A DNA stretch of 52,554 nt from Clostridia bacterium (lineage in GTDB: Bacteria > Bacillota > Clostridia > Oscillospirales > CAG-272), in contig JAFTIN010000044.1 in the NCBI GenBank assembly GCA_017456895.1, positions 1-52,554 on the forward strand, read 5' to 3'. A program made the position numbers and the translations under genes. Shown in pieces: positions 7,725-13,988 of the stretch; within the stretch, counting starts at the first letter, position 1, and each line of letters starts with the position of its first letter. The notes under the pieces were generated by a model that saw nothing but the letters and a program-made list of their open reading frames with translations, had not been told where the DNA came from and did no database searches.

Positions 7725-8281
7725 TTTTCGGCCTCCTTCTCGGCGAGCAGAGTCTTGCGCTCCGCAAGATATTTTTTTCTCGTTTCGGTGAGGAATTTCT
7801 GCACTTTCTTTGACTGATAGTCTCTGTATGACCAGGGGAGCTTGTGCCACTCGCCCTTTGCCCAGAAGAGAGTCAGTTCGGTGTATATACCGTCCTCCAG
7901 TGGTATTCTGAAGCCGGCCTTTTTTGTTGTGGCAAGCATTAGTCTGCCATGATTAATAAAACCGGGGTCAAGGTTTATCAGACGGTTGCCTGAGCTGTCC
8001 GAGAGAATACGCTCCATCTCGTTCGTCATCTTCTTTATCTCTGCCTGGCGCGAAGGATCTACAACGTCGCGGAAGGAGAAAATAACTCTCTGTCCTTCAC
8101 CCCCGAGCTCCTCGTCATAGTAATCGGAGAACTCGCGCGAGAAGGAGAATCTCTCCGACTCACCGTCTATCTCGCCGAAGGCTTCGGTGAGCATTTTGAG
8201 CGCCTTTTCATATATCACCTCGTCGTTGTATATTACTCCGACGATAAGCTTTTCCTTTTCAAATTCGTATACCTGTCCCAC
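7721..8281 (-). CDS. DUF4416 family protein
   Basis: The protein matches the DUF4416 family pattern: KLIVGVIYNDE at the start, FSREFSDYYDEELGGEGQ, VDPSRQAEIKKMTNEME, RLINLDPGFINHGRLMLATTK and a C-terminal LPWSYRDYQS. Members are conserved in Firmicutes and other bacteria, with no established activity. I place the start at GTG 8279-8281 (186 residues), preceded by GGAGGA. The longer ATG at 8303-8305 coincides with the predicted transcription start of the promoter at 8313-8341 and has no ribosome site. The stop overlaps the MazG-like start by 4 bp, so the two are coupled. Confidence 0.8.
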   Translation of the reverse strand: MGQVYEFEKEKLIVGVIYNDEVIYEKALKMLTEAFGEIDGESERFSFSREFSDYYDEELGGEGQRVIFSFRDVVDPSRQAEIKKMTNEMERILSDSSGNRLINLDPGFINHGRLMLATTKKAGFRIPLEDGIYTELTLFWAKGEWHKLPWSYRDYQSKKVQKFLTETRKKYLAERKTLLAEKEAEK

Positions 8282-8312
8282 GCTTTCCTCCCGCGAAATC
8301 TTCATCGGGAAT

Positions 8313-8341
8313 ATTATACCTCATATCACGCCTTTAGTCAA
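8313..8341 (-). promoter_or_regulatory. Internal promoter ahead of the DUF4416 gene
   Basis: On the minus strand TTGACT (8341-8336), a 17-bp spacer and TATAAT (8318-8313). The -35 box overlaps the stop codon region of cysK. Transcription should start at about 8305-8307. Confidence 0.8.
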
Positions 8342-9230
8342 TAACTCTGCGTGAAAAATATCTCTCACCACCGTCCGCAATGATAAGGACAGCGCGCTTA
8401 TTCTTGAGCTTACCCGTCCCGGATAGGCGGATTATCGCGGCGAGTGATGCGCCCGTTGAGACTCCCGCAAAGATGCCTTCCTCCTTTGCTAAAAGGCGCA
8501 GAGCTTCGATCGACTCATCAAGACTTACCCCTACGATACCGTCGACAATTTCTCGATTAAATAACGGCGGTATAAGGTCCGCGCCTATCCCCTCTATACC
8601 GTGCTTTTGTGCTTTCCCGCCCGAGAGCACCGGGCTTTCGCTCGGCTCTACAGCGTATATCTTTAGCCTTGAGTTGCACTTTTTCAGAAAAGAGCCCGCA
8701 CCTACCAGAGTGCCGCCTGTACCTACTCCTGCTACAAATATATCAATCTTGCTTTGCATATTCTGCCATATTTCTCGTCCTGTTCCCGTGTAATGACATT
8801 TTACACTCTCAGGGGATGTGAATTGATCAAGGTATAGAGCGCCCGTCGCCGCCGTGACCTCGCGCGCAACCTTTATTGCCTCGGTCATTCCCCCATCTAC
8901 GAGCTTGACCTCGCCGCCGTACGCTCTCACAAGGCACAGTCTCTCCTTGGAGGCGCTCGTGGGCATAACGACGGTGGCTCTGTAACCGAGGTGGGCACAG
9001 AGCATACTTAAGGATATACCGAAGTTGCCGGACGTTGCCGTTACCACTTTACCTTGTGGCTTTAGGATGCCGTCTTCTCTCGCCTTCGTAAGGATAGCCG
9101 CTGCCGCCCTGTCCTTTATACTTCCGCCGGGATTCATATACTCGCACTTGGCGTATAATTCTACCTCGCCGAGCAGTCTCTCGATTCTTTTAAGCCTTAC
9201 CGTAGGAGTGTTTCCTATCGCATTGATCAT
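8334..9230 (-). CDS. cysK: Cysteine synthase / O-acetylserine sulfhydrylase family
   Basis: This 298-residue fold type II PLP enzyme has NPGGSIKDR (Schiff-base Lys near 43), substrate loop TSGNFGIS (near 66), GVGTGGTLVG (phosphate-binding loop near 170) and GVSTGASLAA near the C-terminus, ending in DGGERYFS. It should form L-cysteine from O-acetylserine and sulfide in the cytoplasm. Cystathionine beta-synthase-like and other sulfhydrylase activities cannot be excluded by motif alone. AGGTGA lies about 9 bp ahead of the ATG. It is divergent from cotJA. Confidence 0.92.
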   Translation of the reverse strand: MINAIGNTPTVRLKRIERLLGEVELYAKCEYMNPGGSIKDRAAAAILTKAREDGILKPQGKVVTATSGNFGISLSMLCAHLGYRATVVMPTSASKERLCLVRAYGGEVKLVDGGMTEAIKVAREVTAATGALYLDQFTSPESVKCHYTGTGREIWQNMQSKIDIFVAGVGTGGTLVGAGSFLKKCNSRLKIYAVEPSESPVLSGGKAQKHGIEGIGADLIPPLFNREIVDGIVGVSLDESIEALRLLAKEEGIFAGVSTGASLAAIIRLSGTGKLKNKRAVLIIADGGERYFSRRVID

Positions 9231-9286
9231 AGTCTTTTATCACCTCGTAGTAAGTCTATGCGCACAGAACAAAAAACGACAAACAG

Positions 9287-9294
9287 CATATACT
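9287..9294 (+). promoter_or_regulatory. Candidate mother-cell sigma factor -10 element for cotJ
   Basis: CATATACT lies 49 bp ahead of the cotJA ATG and resembles the -10 boxes used by SigE/SigK (CATAC/TACT type). The cotJ operon is SigE-dependent in Bacillus. No convincing -35 is seen, so this is tentative. Confidence 0.35.
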
Positions 9295-9342
9295 GACAGG
9301 GAAGGGAATAATCCCTTACAAAAAATCAAAGGATAAAATCAA

Positions 9343-9558
9343 ATGGAAAGAAATGCGAAAGGTATGCCAAAAGAGGAGCGTAACCTAACCGACGTCTGCC
9401 ACGAGAGCGACGCTGCAACCCTCTACGATAAGCCTCTCGGCTACGCCTACGTACCGATCCAGCGTTGGAGAATGCTCTACGCTCCCGAGCAGGGACTCGG
9501 CCGCGGAACCATCTTTGAGGAGCTGGATATGCCCATGGAGGTGTACGGAAATGAATAG
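9343..9558 (+). CDS. cotJA: Spore coat-associated protein CotJA
   Basis: This 71-residue protein has the CotJA core LGYAYVPIQRW followed by YAPEQGLGRGTIFEELDMP. CotJA is a small spore coat component made in the mother cell. An AAAGGA ribosome site precedes the ATG. The 3' end overlaps cotJB by 8 bp. It shows that the organism sporulates or descends from a sporulating lineage. Confidence 0.92.
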   Translation: MERNAKGMPKEERNLTDVCHESDAATLYDKPLGYAYVPIQRWRMLYAPEQGLGRGTIFEELDMPMEVYGNE

Positions 9559-9805
9559 AGATGAGCTTATGAACAGGATACACGCTCTGTCGTTCGCCAT
9601 GACCGAGGCTCAGCTCTTCCTCGATACTCACCCCGAGTGTCGCGACGCGCTCACCTACTTCAGAGAGAAAAGAGACGAGCTCGACAATGCTATGACCGAG
9701 TATCAGAATAAGTACGGACCTCTCTTTGCCGATATGACCGTCGGCGACAAATGGAGCTGGGTTGACGGCCCCTGGCCCTGGCAGTCGGGCGGAAAGGAGG
9801 ACTAA
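9551..9805 (+). CDS. cotJB: Spore coat protein CotJB
   Basis: This 84-residue protein shows the CotJB pattern: MNRDELMNRIHALSFAMTEA, LDTHPECRDALTYF, KYGPLF and the C-terminal WSWVDGPWPWQ. The frame is open upstream, but the ATG at 9551 is preceded by GGAGG at a good distance and overlaps the cotJA stop (ATGAATAG). CotJB is needed with CotJA and CotJC for assembly in the coat. Confidence 0.92.
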   Translation: MNRDELMNRIHALSFAMTEAQLFLDTHPECRDALTYFREKRDELDNAMTEYQNKYGPLFADMTVGDKWSWVDGPWPWQSGGKED

Positions 9806-9808
9806 TAT

Positions 9809-10357
9809 ATGTGGATATATGAGAAAAAGCTCCAGTACCCTGTAAAGATAAAGAACCCCAACGCCCGCCTGGCGAGTCTTATTATCGATGCTCTCGGCGG
9901 CCCCGACGGTGAGCTCGGAGCGGCGACAAGATACCTTAACCAGCGCTTCACTATGCCTAAGGGCAAGATCATCGGCACCCTGACGGACATCGGAAATGAG
10001 GAGCTCGGCCACGCGGAGATGGTGGGCAGCATCATCTATCAGCTCACCCGTAACCTCACCCCCGAGCAGATAAAGGCCGGCGGCCTTGATAAGTACTATA
10101 TAGGTCACGGAGCGGGAGTTTACCCCTGCGCCGCCTCGGGCGAGCCCTTCTCGGCTATGGCCATCTCCTCAAAGGGAGATCCCCTCTCCGACCTCAACGA
10201 GGATCTTGCAGCAGAGCAGAAGGCAAGAGTCACCTACGACAATATCCTGCGCCTTAGCGATGACCCCGACGTAAACGACGTTATCAGGTTCCTCCGCCAG
10301 CGCGAGATAGTCCACTACCAGCGCTTCGGCGAGGCTATGCGTTCCTTGACGGAGTAA
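9809..10357 (+). CDS. cotJC: Spore coat protein CotJC, manganese catalase family
   Basis: This 182-residue member of the Mn-catalase ferritin-like family has the carboxylate and His ligands in GNEELGHAEM (about 70) and AEQKARVTYD / REIVHYQRFGEA (about 145 and 168). CotJC is the abundant coat component of the cotJ operon. It starts 3 bp after cotJB with AAAGGAGG. The last codons (GGC GAG GCT ATG CGT TCC TTG ACG GAG TAA) are repeated behind downstream accessory genes. The reading frame itself is intact. Confidence 0.95.
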   Translation: MWIYEKKLQYPVKIKNPNARLASLIIDALGGPDGELGAATRYLNQRFTMPKGKIIGTLTDIGNEELGHAEMVGSIIYQLTRNLTPEQIKAGGLDKYYIGHGAGVYPCAASGEPFSAMAISSKGDPLSDLNEDLAAEQKARVTYDNILRLSDDPDVNDVIRFLRQREIVHYQRFGEAMRSLTE

Positions 10358-10447
10358 GGAACGCATAATGCCGCAGGCAATTCATAACGGCTCTGCCGTC
10401 AATTCATGCACTCCGTGTAATTCATGAGCCAACGGCTCAATTCATCA
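10326..10447 (+). repeat. Direct repeat copy 1: cotJC 3' end plus mini-hairpin ladder
   Basis: This 122-bp segment covers the last codons of cotJC, a 9-bp hairpin across the stop codon (GCGTTCCTT...AAGGAACGC) and four small palindromes each followed by AATTCAT. It recurs at 11037-11158 at the same length with three mismatches. One of these (T for C in GTGT/GTGC) keeps a wobble pair in the hairpin. Confidence 0.9.
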
Positions 10448-10452
10448 AAAAC

Positions 10453-10508
10453 AGGACGATTTGCTTAGTCAAATCGTCCTTTACTTTTTTGCGTGGGTGT
10501 GATATAAT
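10453..10508 (+). promoter_or_regulatory. Array boundary element 1: terminator hairpin fused to promoter
   Basis: An 11-bp perfect stem (AGGACGATTTG 10453-10463 / CAAATCGTCCT 10470-10480) with loop CTTAGT is followed by a T-run, a terminator for the upstream unit. The -35 TTTACT (10480-10485) starts at the last stem base. After 17 bp comes TATAAT (10503-10508) with an extended TGA, the promoter of the next gene. Confidence 0.88.
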
Positions 10509-10528
10509 GAAAAAAAGGGGGGGTTATT

Positions 10529-11014
10529 ATGAGAGCTAACAATAGAGAAGTTTTCGACTGTGAATTTGATATACTAATAAAAAAAGCAGTAGAAAAGATT
10601 CCCGATACTGAATTACCCGATTTGCCCTATATGCAGGAAGCTCCTGATGTTCATGAATGGTATATGTTTGAACAAGAAATTTGGGATATTGGTGAAGAAA
10701 TTAGGCAATTAGTTGTAAAACACAAAAAGAAATTTACCGATGAGCAGATAACCCGAATAATCAGCATTTGCCTTGACAGAAGAGCTAAAAGAGGTAGACA
10801 AAGTTTTGTTATGCTTCTGAACAAAAAGGCTTACTGTGATTATTCCGAAAGAATAATTTCTCTTCTTTCAGATGACGATGTTGAAGGCCATGTTATTTAT
10901 AGTTTGTACAGAATGCAGGCAGGGCAATATATTGAATTAATAAAACCTTTCTTGAACCACAAGCGTACGTGGATAAGAAATGAAGCTAAAAGATATATTC
11001 AAAAATATAAATAA
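10529..11014 (+). CDS. Array gene 1: unknown 161-residue protein, HEAT-like C-terminus
   Basis: I do not recognise a family. The N-terminal half is acidic (PDTELPDLPYMQEAPDVHEW). The C-terminal half, from about residue 105, has the helix-turn-helix periodicity of a HEAT/ARM unit (EGHVIYSLYRMQAG...IELIKPFLNHKRTWIRNEAKRY). No signal peptide or TM is seen. GGGGGGG lies ahead of the ATG, and the gene has its own promoter 21 bp upstream. Codon use is clearly more AT-rich than in cotJ. The TAA is followed 3 bp later by the cotJC-like tail. Small solitary alpha-repeat proteins in such islands are often immunity proteins; that is only a guess here. Confidence 0.75.
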   Translation: MRANNREVFDCEFDILIKKAVEKIPDTELPDLPYMQEAPDVHEWYMFEQEIWDIGEEIRQLVVKHKKKFTDEQITRIISICLDRRAKRGRQSFVMLLNKKAYCDYSERIISLLSDDDVEGHVIYSLYRMQAGQYIELIKPFLNHKRTWIRNEAKRYIQKYK

Positions 11015-11017
11015 AAA

Positions 11018-11075
11018 ATACTTCATGTTGACTGTATCGGCGAGGCTATGCGTTCCTTGACGGAGTAAGGAACGC
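11018..11075 (+). repeat. cotJC-like tail, copy A
   Basis: ATA CTT CAT GTT GAC TGT ATC, then 37 bases identical to the cotJC 3' end, including the hairpin across the stop. Read in frame it gives ILHVDCIGEAMRSLTE*, aligned codon for codon with the cotJC end IVHYQRFGEAMRSLTE*. It begins directly after array gene 1. Confidence 0.85.
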
Positions 11076-11158
11076 ATAATGCCGCAGGCAATTCATGACG
11101 GCTCTGCCGTCAATTCATGCACTTCGTGCAATTCATGAGCCAACGGCTCAATTCATCA
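11037..11158 (+). repeat. Direct repeat copy 2 of 10326-10447
   Basis: Same 122-bp composition as copy 1 at a distance of 711 bp, with three visible mismatches. Together the copies flank array gene 1, so recombination between them would excise it precisely and leave cotJC intact. Confidence 0.9.
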
Positions 11159-11165
11159 TAAAAAA

Positions 11166-11223
11166 CAGGGCGGTTTGAGAAATCAAATCGTCCTATTTAC
11201 TTTTAGTGAAATTAATGATATAA
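11166..11223 (+). promoter_or_regulatory. Array boundary element 2: terminator hairpin fused to promoter
   Basis: AGGGCGGTTTG (11166-11176) pairs with CAAATCGTCCT (11183-11193). The two left-arm changes relative to copy 1 are A-to-G and give G-U pairs, so the RNA stem is preserved. TTTACT (11195-11200), a 17-bp spacer and TATAAT (11218-11223) with extended TGA follow. Confidence 0.85.
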
Positions 11224-11282
11224 TAAACACGATCAGGAAACTGATTGATAAACTTGAATTTGATGGATGGAGATAAAGTTTT

Positions 11283-11876
11283 ATGAAAAAATCTAAATGG
11301 TATGAAGTTTTAGCGATCATATCTCTATGCGTTATATTCTCTCCCTTCATTATATTTGCTTTAATAGTATGGTTTTTCCAAAATGTTCTTCCTGCTCCAT
11401 TCGAACATAAGAAATATAAAAAGTCAAAATATTATGAATTTTATAAAAAGAAATATAAAATCGGGATTACTCACGATGAACACTATTTGTTGCAAAACAA
11501 ATTGCTTGAAGATGATATTTATCTTGAGGAAATTAGAAAACAATATGGATATATGTGTTTGTTAAATAACGATTTTTGTTTTGCATTATTTGATATAACA
11601 GATTTGAAATTGATTGATGGTGACTTTAAAATTAAATTACATGAGAATAGTCCATATGTTTCGATAGACGATTTTATTGAAGATGAGAAAAAGTATTTTT
11701 ACGAAGAATGTAAAAACCGAAAATTTGTAATTTTCATCTGGCGAGAAGATGAAAAAGAATACTTTGATATTTTGTCTAATAGGCAAAATAAATTATCACT
11801 ACAAAGCAAAGGTGTGATTTTCTACATCGATACAGAAGATCTTGTTGAAACTGTTAAAGAGTATATATTATTTTAA
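11283..11876 (+). CDS. Array gene 2: unknown membrane-anchored 197-residue protein
   Basis: No family recognised. One N-terminal TM helix (about residues 8-32, EVLAIISLCVIFSPFIIFALIVWFF) is followed by a Lys/Tyr-rich juxtamembrane stretch (HKKYKKSKYYEFYKKKYK). That favours a cytoplasmic C-terminal domain of about 140 residues rich in Asp/Glu/Lys, with FALFDITDLKLIDGDFKIKL and KFVIFIWREDEKEYFDIL segments. The ribosome site GGAGATAAAG precedes the ATG. The gene is strongly AT-rich and has its own promoter in the boundary element at 11166-11223. Candidate membrane immunity or regulatory protein; no function claimed. Confidence 0.75.
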   Translation: MKKSKWYEVLAIISLCVIFSPFIIFALIVWFFQNVLPAPFEHKKYKKSKYYEFYKKKYKIGITHDEHYLLQNKLLEDDIYLEEIRKQYGYMCLLNNDFCFALFDITDLKLIDGDFKIKLHENSPYVSIDDFIEDEKKYFYEECKNRKFVIFIWREDEKEYFDILSNRQNKLSLQSKGVIFYIDTEDLVETVKEYILF

Positions 11877-11998
11877 CAACATTCAGCATTTGAAAAAGAA
11901 CTCTTGTAAAGATCAGGGATGAGGTTGAAACCTTGCCCGAGTGGGTAAAGCAATTTTACAATCTCCGTTGCGAGGCAGAGCAAATTGAGTTTTAATTG

Positions 11999-12052
11999 AT
12001 ACTTCATATTGACTGTATTGCCGAAGCTATGGAAATTCTTAAAGATAAGTAA
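11999..12052 (+). repeat. cotJC-like tail, copy B (diverged)
   Basis: Reads ILHIDCIAEAMEILKDK*: the first ten codons match the other tails almost exactly, but the last codons differ and the stop-spanning hairpin is absent. It lies about 120 bp after array gene 2, unlike the other copies, which follow their gene immediately. Confidence 0.7.
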
Positions 12053-12061
12053 TTCTAAAAA

Positions 12062-12111
12062 AACCTTCCCCAAGATAGGGGAAGGGGGACCGCTTTAGCG
12101 GTGGATGAGGA
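12062..12111 (+). repeat. REP/MITE-like palindromic repeat
   Basis: AACCTTCCCC...GGGGAAGG palindrome, then GGGGACCGC...GCGGTGGATGAGG. The same composite element occurs in inverse orientation at 13775-13821 and as a variant at 13702-13754. No coding capacity. Confidence 0.8.
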
Positions 12112-12121
12112 TGAAATAAAC

Positions 12122-12177
12122 AGGGCGATTTGCTTGGTCAAATCGTCCTTTACTTTTTTGCGTGGGTGTGATATAAT
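12122..12177 (+). promoter_or_regulatory. Array boundary element 3: terminator hairpin fused to promoter
   Basis: AGGGCGATTTG (12122-12132) / CAAATCGTCCT (12139-12149), loop CTTGGT, then a T-run. TTTACT (12149-12154), 17 bp and TATAAT (12172-12177) with extended TGA. The stretch from TTTACT to TATAAT is identical to boundary element 1. Confidence 0.88.
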
Positions 12178-12215
12178 ATAACATATACTACATCACACCA
12201 ATGAGAGGTTACAGC

Positions 12216-12671
12216 ATGTCGAAGAAATACGTGTTTCGTTATGAAGGAACAAAGAAAATGTTTCTTGATCAATTTAATTGGAGTAACGGTTATTTTAATG
12301 ATAAAGCAAGATACAAATATATTAACGATTACATATTGAAGTTAATTAACGATGAAATTCATTTTGGTGTTGAACGTGGTGGACATTCAGGCGGATATTG
12401 GTACATACCCATAATTACCGAGTTTGATGATCATATTGAGTTCGAAGGTGAAATAAAATACGTTGGTTCAAATGGTGATAATAAATCTATTCGAATCTGT
12501 GATAAGTTATGGGAAGGAATACTATTCATCATTCTTTTGCCGATTATTTGTATTTATAAGCTATATGAATTCGTTAGAATTCTTTTGAAAAAACCTATAG
12601 ATAAAGGACGGTCAACAGAGGATAAATTATTTGATTTAATGATAAATCATTTGGGGTGTACCAAGGTATAA
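12216..12671 (+). CDS. Array gene 3: unknown 151-residue protein with C-terminal TM
   Basis: No family recognised. The first 100 residues are a soluble, aromatic-rich region (RYEGTKKMFLDQFNWSNGYF, VERGGHSGGYWYIP, HIEFEGEIKYVG). A hydrophobic segment follows (about 108-130, LWEGILFIILLPIICIYKLY) and then a basic tail. An in-frame ATG lies at 12201, but the ATG at 12216 has AGAGG at the right distance and is preferred. The promoter is in boundary element 3. AT-rich. The stop codon is followed within 3 bp by tail copy C. Confidence 0.72.
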   Translation: MSKKYVFRYEGTKKMFLDQFNWSNGYFNDKARYKYINDYILKLINDEIHFGVERGGHSGGYWYIPIITEFDDHIEFEGEIKYVGSNGDNKSIRICDKLWEGILFIILLPIICIYKLYEFVRILLKKPIDKGRSTEDKLFDLMINHLGCTKV

Positions 12672-12673
12672 AA

Positions 12674-12731
12674 ATACTTCATGTTGACTGTATTGGCGAA
12701 GCTATGCGTTCCTTGACGGAGTAAGGAACGC
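12674..12731 (+). repeat. cotJC-like tail, copy C
   Basis: 58 bp, same length as copy A, with ILHVDCIGEAMRSLTE* and the stop-spanning hairpin GCGTTCCTT...AAGGAACGC. It differs from copy A only at third codon positions (ATT/ATC, GAA/GAG) as far as I can see. Confidence 0.85.
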
Positions 12732-12741
12732 GGTGAAATTT

Positions 12742-12892
12742 TGCCCTCTCACCCGACGATGTCGGGAGCTCTCCCAAAGGGCGAGCCTAAATGAGCCTCT
12801 CACTTCGGGAGAGGTGTCACCGTAGGTGACGGAGAGGGTGGATGAAATCCGACGAGTCGGATGAGATCCTCGCACAGCGAAGGTTGTATAAA
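12742..12892 (+). repeat. Mosaic of small palindromes
   Basis: Outer CCCTCTC (12743) and GAGAGGG arms enclose a chain of short hairpins: CCCGACGATGTCGGG, CTCTCACTTCGGGAGAG, GTCACCGTAGGTGAC and ATCCGACGAGTCGGAT. It is non-coding, of the REP/MITE-like type common in Clostridia, and fills the gap between tail C and boundary element 4. Confidence 0.7.
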
Positions 12893-12948
12893 AGGGCGAT
12901 TTGCTTGGTCAAATCGTCCTTTACTTTTTTTATTGTGTGTGGTATAAT
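12893..12948 (+). promoter_or_regulatory. Array boundary element 4: terminator hairpin fused to promoter
   Basis: AGGGCGATTTG (12893-12903) / CAAATCGTCCT (12910-12920), T-run, TTTACT (12920-12925), 17 bp, TATAAT (12943-12948) with extended TGG. The spacer sequence differs from copies 1 and 3, but the spacing is unchanged. Confidence 0.88.
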
Positions 12949-12978
12949 AAAACAAAAAGCAATAGAAAGGATTATGAT

Positions 12979-13476
12979 ATGGAAGAATATATTTACACAG
13001 ATATAACCGAGCTTGTATGCCCGATTGGAACATTTAGTGTGTGCCATAATAATACAAAAATCCCTTTCAGCGTTCGTAAAAACAGTTATAACGTTCCGTA
13101 TTTCGATATTACTACAGATACTAATTATGCTTTGGATATAAACACCGATCTTTTAGAAAAAAATAAGCAATATAATATTATTTTTTCAGAAGGTGGATTG
13201 CATTTTTGCGGATCTGACGAATATACAGAATCGATTACGGTCACGATAGGAAATTGGTCTGTTGGTATAGGTTCGTATGATATAAACGAAAAGTGCTATT
13301 ATACAAATGAGCCACACAAAGGCTATGATGTGTGGAAAAACGAGAACGGATATGGTTTTTCATTTATTCTCTTAGATAGAAGTGTTGAAAAAATTACGTT
13401 TCTTGTAGCGTGGATTGAAAATTCTGCAGAAAAAGATATAGATTACGAGGTTGCTTTAGACTTTTGGCTTACATAG
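12979..13476 (+). CDS. Array gene 4: unknown soluble 165-residue protein
   Basis: No family recognised. The sequence alternates hydrophobic and polar residues as in a beta-rich fold (YFDITTDTNYALDINTDLL, ESITVTIGNWSVGIGSYD, GYGFSFILLDRSVEKITFLVAWIE). No signal peptide or TM is present. The ATG at 12979 has AAAGG 8 bp upstream; a longer frame exists but would start inside the promoter. AT-rich, with its own promoter 31 bp upstream. Tail copy D starts 8 bp after the TAG. Confidence 0.72.
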   Translation: MEEYIYTDITELVCPIGTFSVCHNNTKIPFSVRKNSYNVPYFDITTDTNYALDINTDLLEKNKQYNIIFSEGGLHFCGSDEYTESITVTIGNWSVGIGSYDINEKCYYTNEPHKGYDVWKNENGYGFSFILLDRSVEKITFLVAWIENSAEKDIDYEVALDFWLT

Positions 13477-13484
13477 CAAAAAAA

Positions 13485-13535
13485 ACACTTCACCCTGACT
13501 GTATTGGCGAGGCTATGAGGTCTTTGACCGAATAA
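13485..13535 (+). repeat. cotJC-like tail, copy D (synonymously diverged)
   Basis: Encodes LHPDCIGEAMRSLTE*. Compared with copies A and C the last codons are AGG TCT TTG ACC GAA: the same amino acids with different codons. The DNA hairpin across the stop is lost while the peptide is kept. Confidence 0.8.
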
Positions 13536-13980
13536 CTTTAGGCTCCCTTGTGCAAATGGAGCTCCCTCCCGGAGGGAGGCTCCTTCAACCTTCCCCTTGG
13601 GGTAACGTAGTGAAACCGAGAGTGTTAGAAAACGATTGAGTATCGTTTTCCCTCGAGGTGACCGAGCCCGCAGGCGAGACCAGCGAAGCGAAACAGAGGA
13701 TGACCTTCCCCCTTGGGGAAGGTGGCACGAGTCATACGAGTGACGGATGAGGTTGCGATATGCTAACTTTTAAAAACCTCATCCACCACTTCGTGGTCCC
13801 CCTTCCCAAAAAGGGAAGGTTGCTCACTGCGGCTCACACCTCGGGTAGCAAGCGTAGCGAAGCGGTGAGGGATTGTACTACGACACAATTAACTTAAGGT
13901 AAGGCCTCAAGCTCCACTGTAGGCGGGCGATTCGTGAATCGCCCCTACGAGCCTTCACTTTTGCCAACGGCTCAATTCAT
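13536..13980. repeat. Non-coding stretch filled with REP/MITE-like palindromes
   Basis: I see no gene here. The region holds several palindromic elements: GGAGCTCCCTCCC-type at 13558-13583, a CTTCCCC/GGGGAAG element at 13702-13754, its inverse relative AACCTCATCCACC...GGGAAGGTT at 13775-13821, and GGGCGATTCGTGAATCGCCC inside 13919-13948. Confidence 0.7.
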
Positions 13981-13988
13981 CATAAAAC

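Noticed and set aside
7725..7850. 42-codon N-terminal extension of the MazG-like protein
   Set aside because: The extension lies wholly inside the DUF4416 gene and does not fit the family; the ATG with GGAGG and ATGA overlap is clearly better.
9326..10108. A 260-codon minus-strand open frame opposite cotJABC
   Set aside because: cotJA, cotJB and cotJC are all clearly recognisable on the plus strand with coupled starts; the antisense frame has no support.
11999..12052. Tail copy B considered as an independent small gene (ILHIDCIAEAMEILKDK)
   Set aside because: There is an in-frame stop just upstream and no start codon with a ribosome site; it matches the other tails and is best seen as a remnant.
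13919..13948. GGGCGATTCGTGAATCGCCC palindrome considered as an operator or attachment site
   Set aside because: It sits in a non-coding stretch full of similar REP-like palindromes with no adjacent promoter; a dispersed repeat is the simpler reading.
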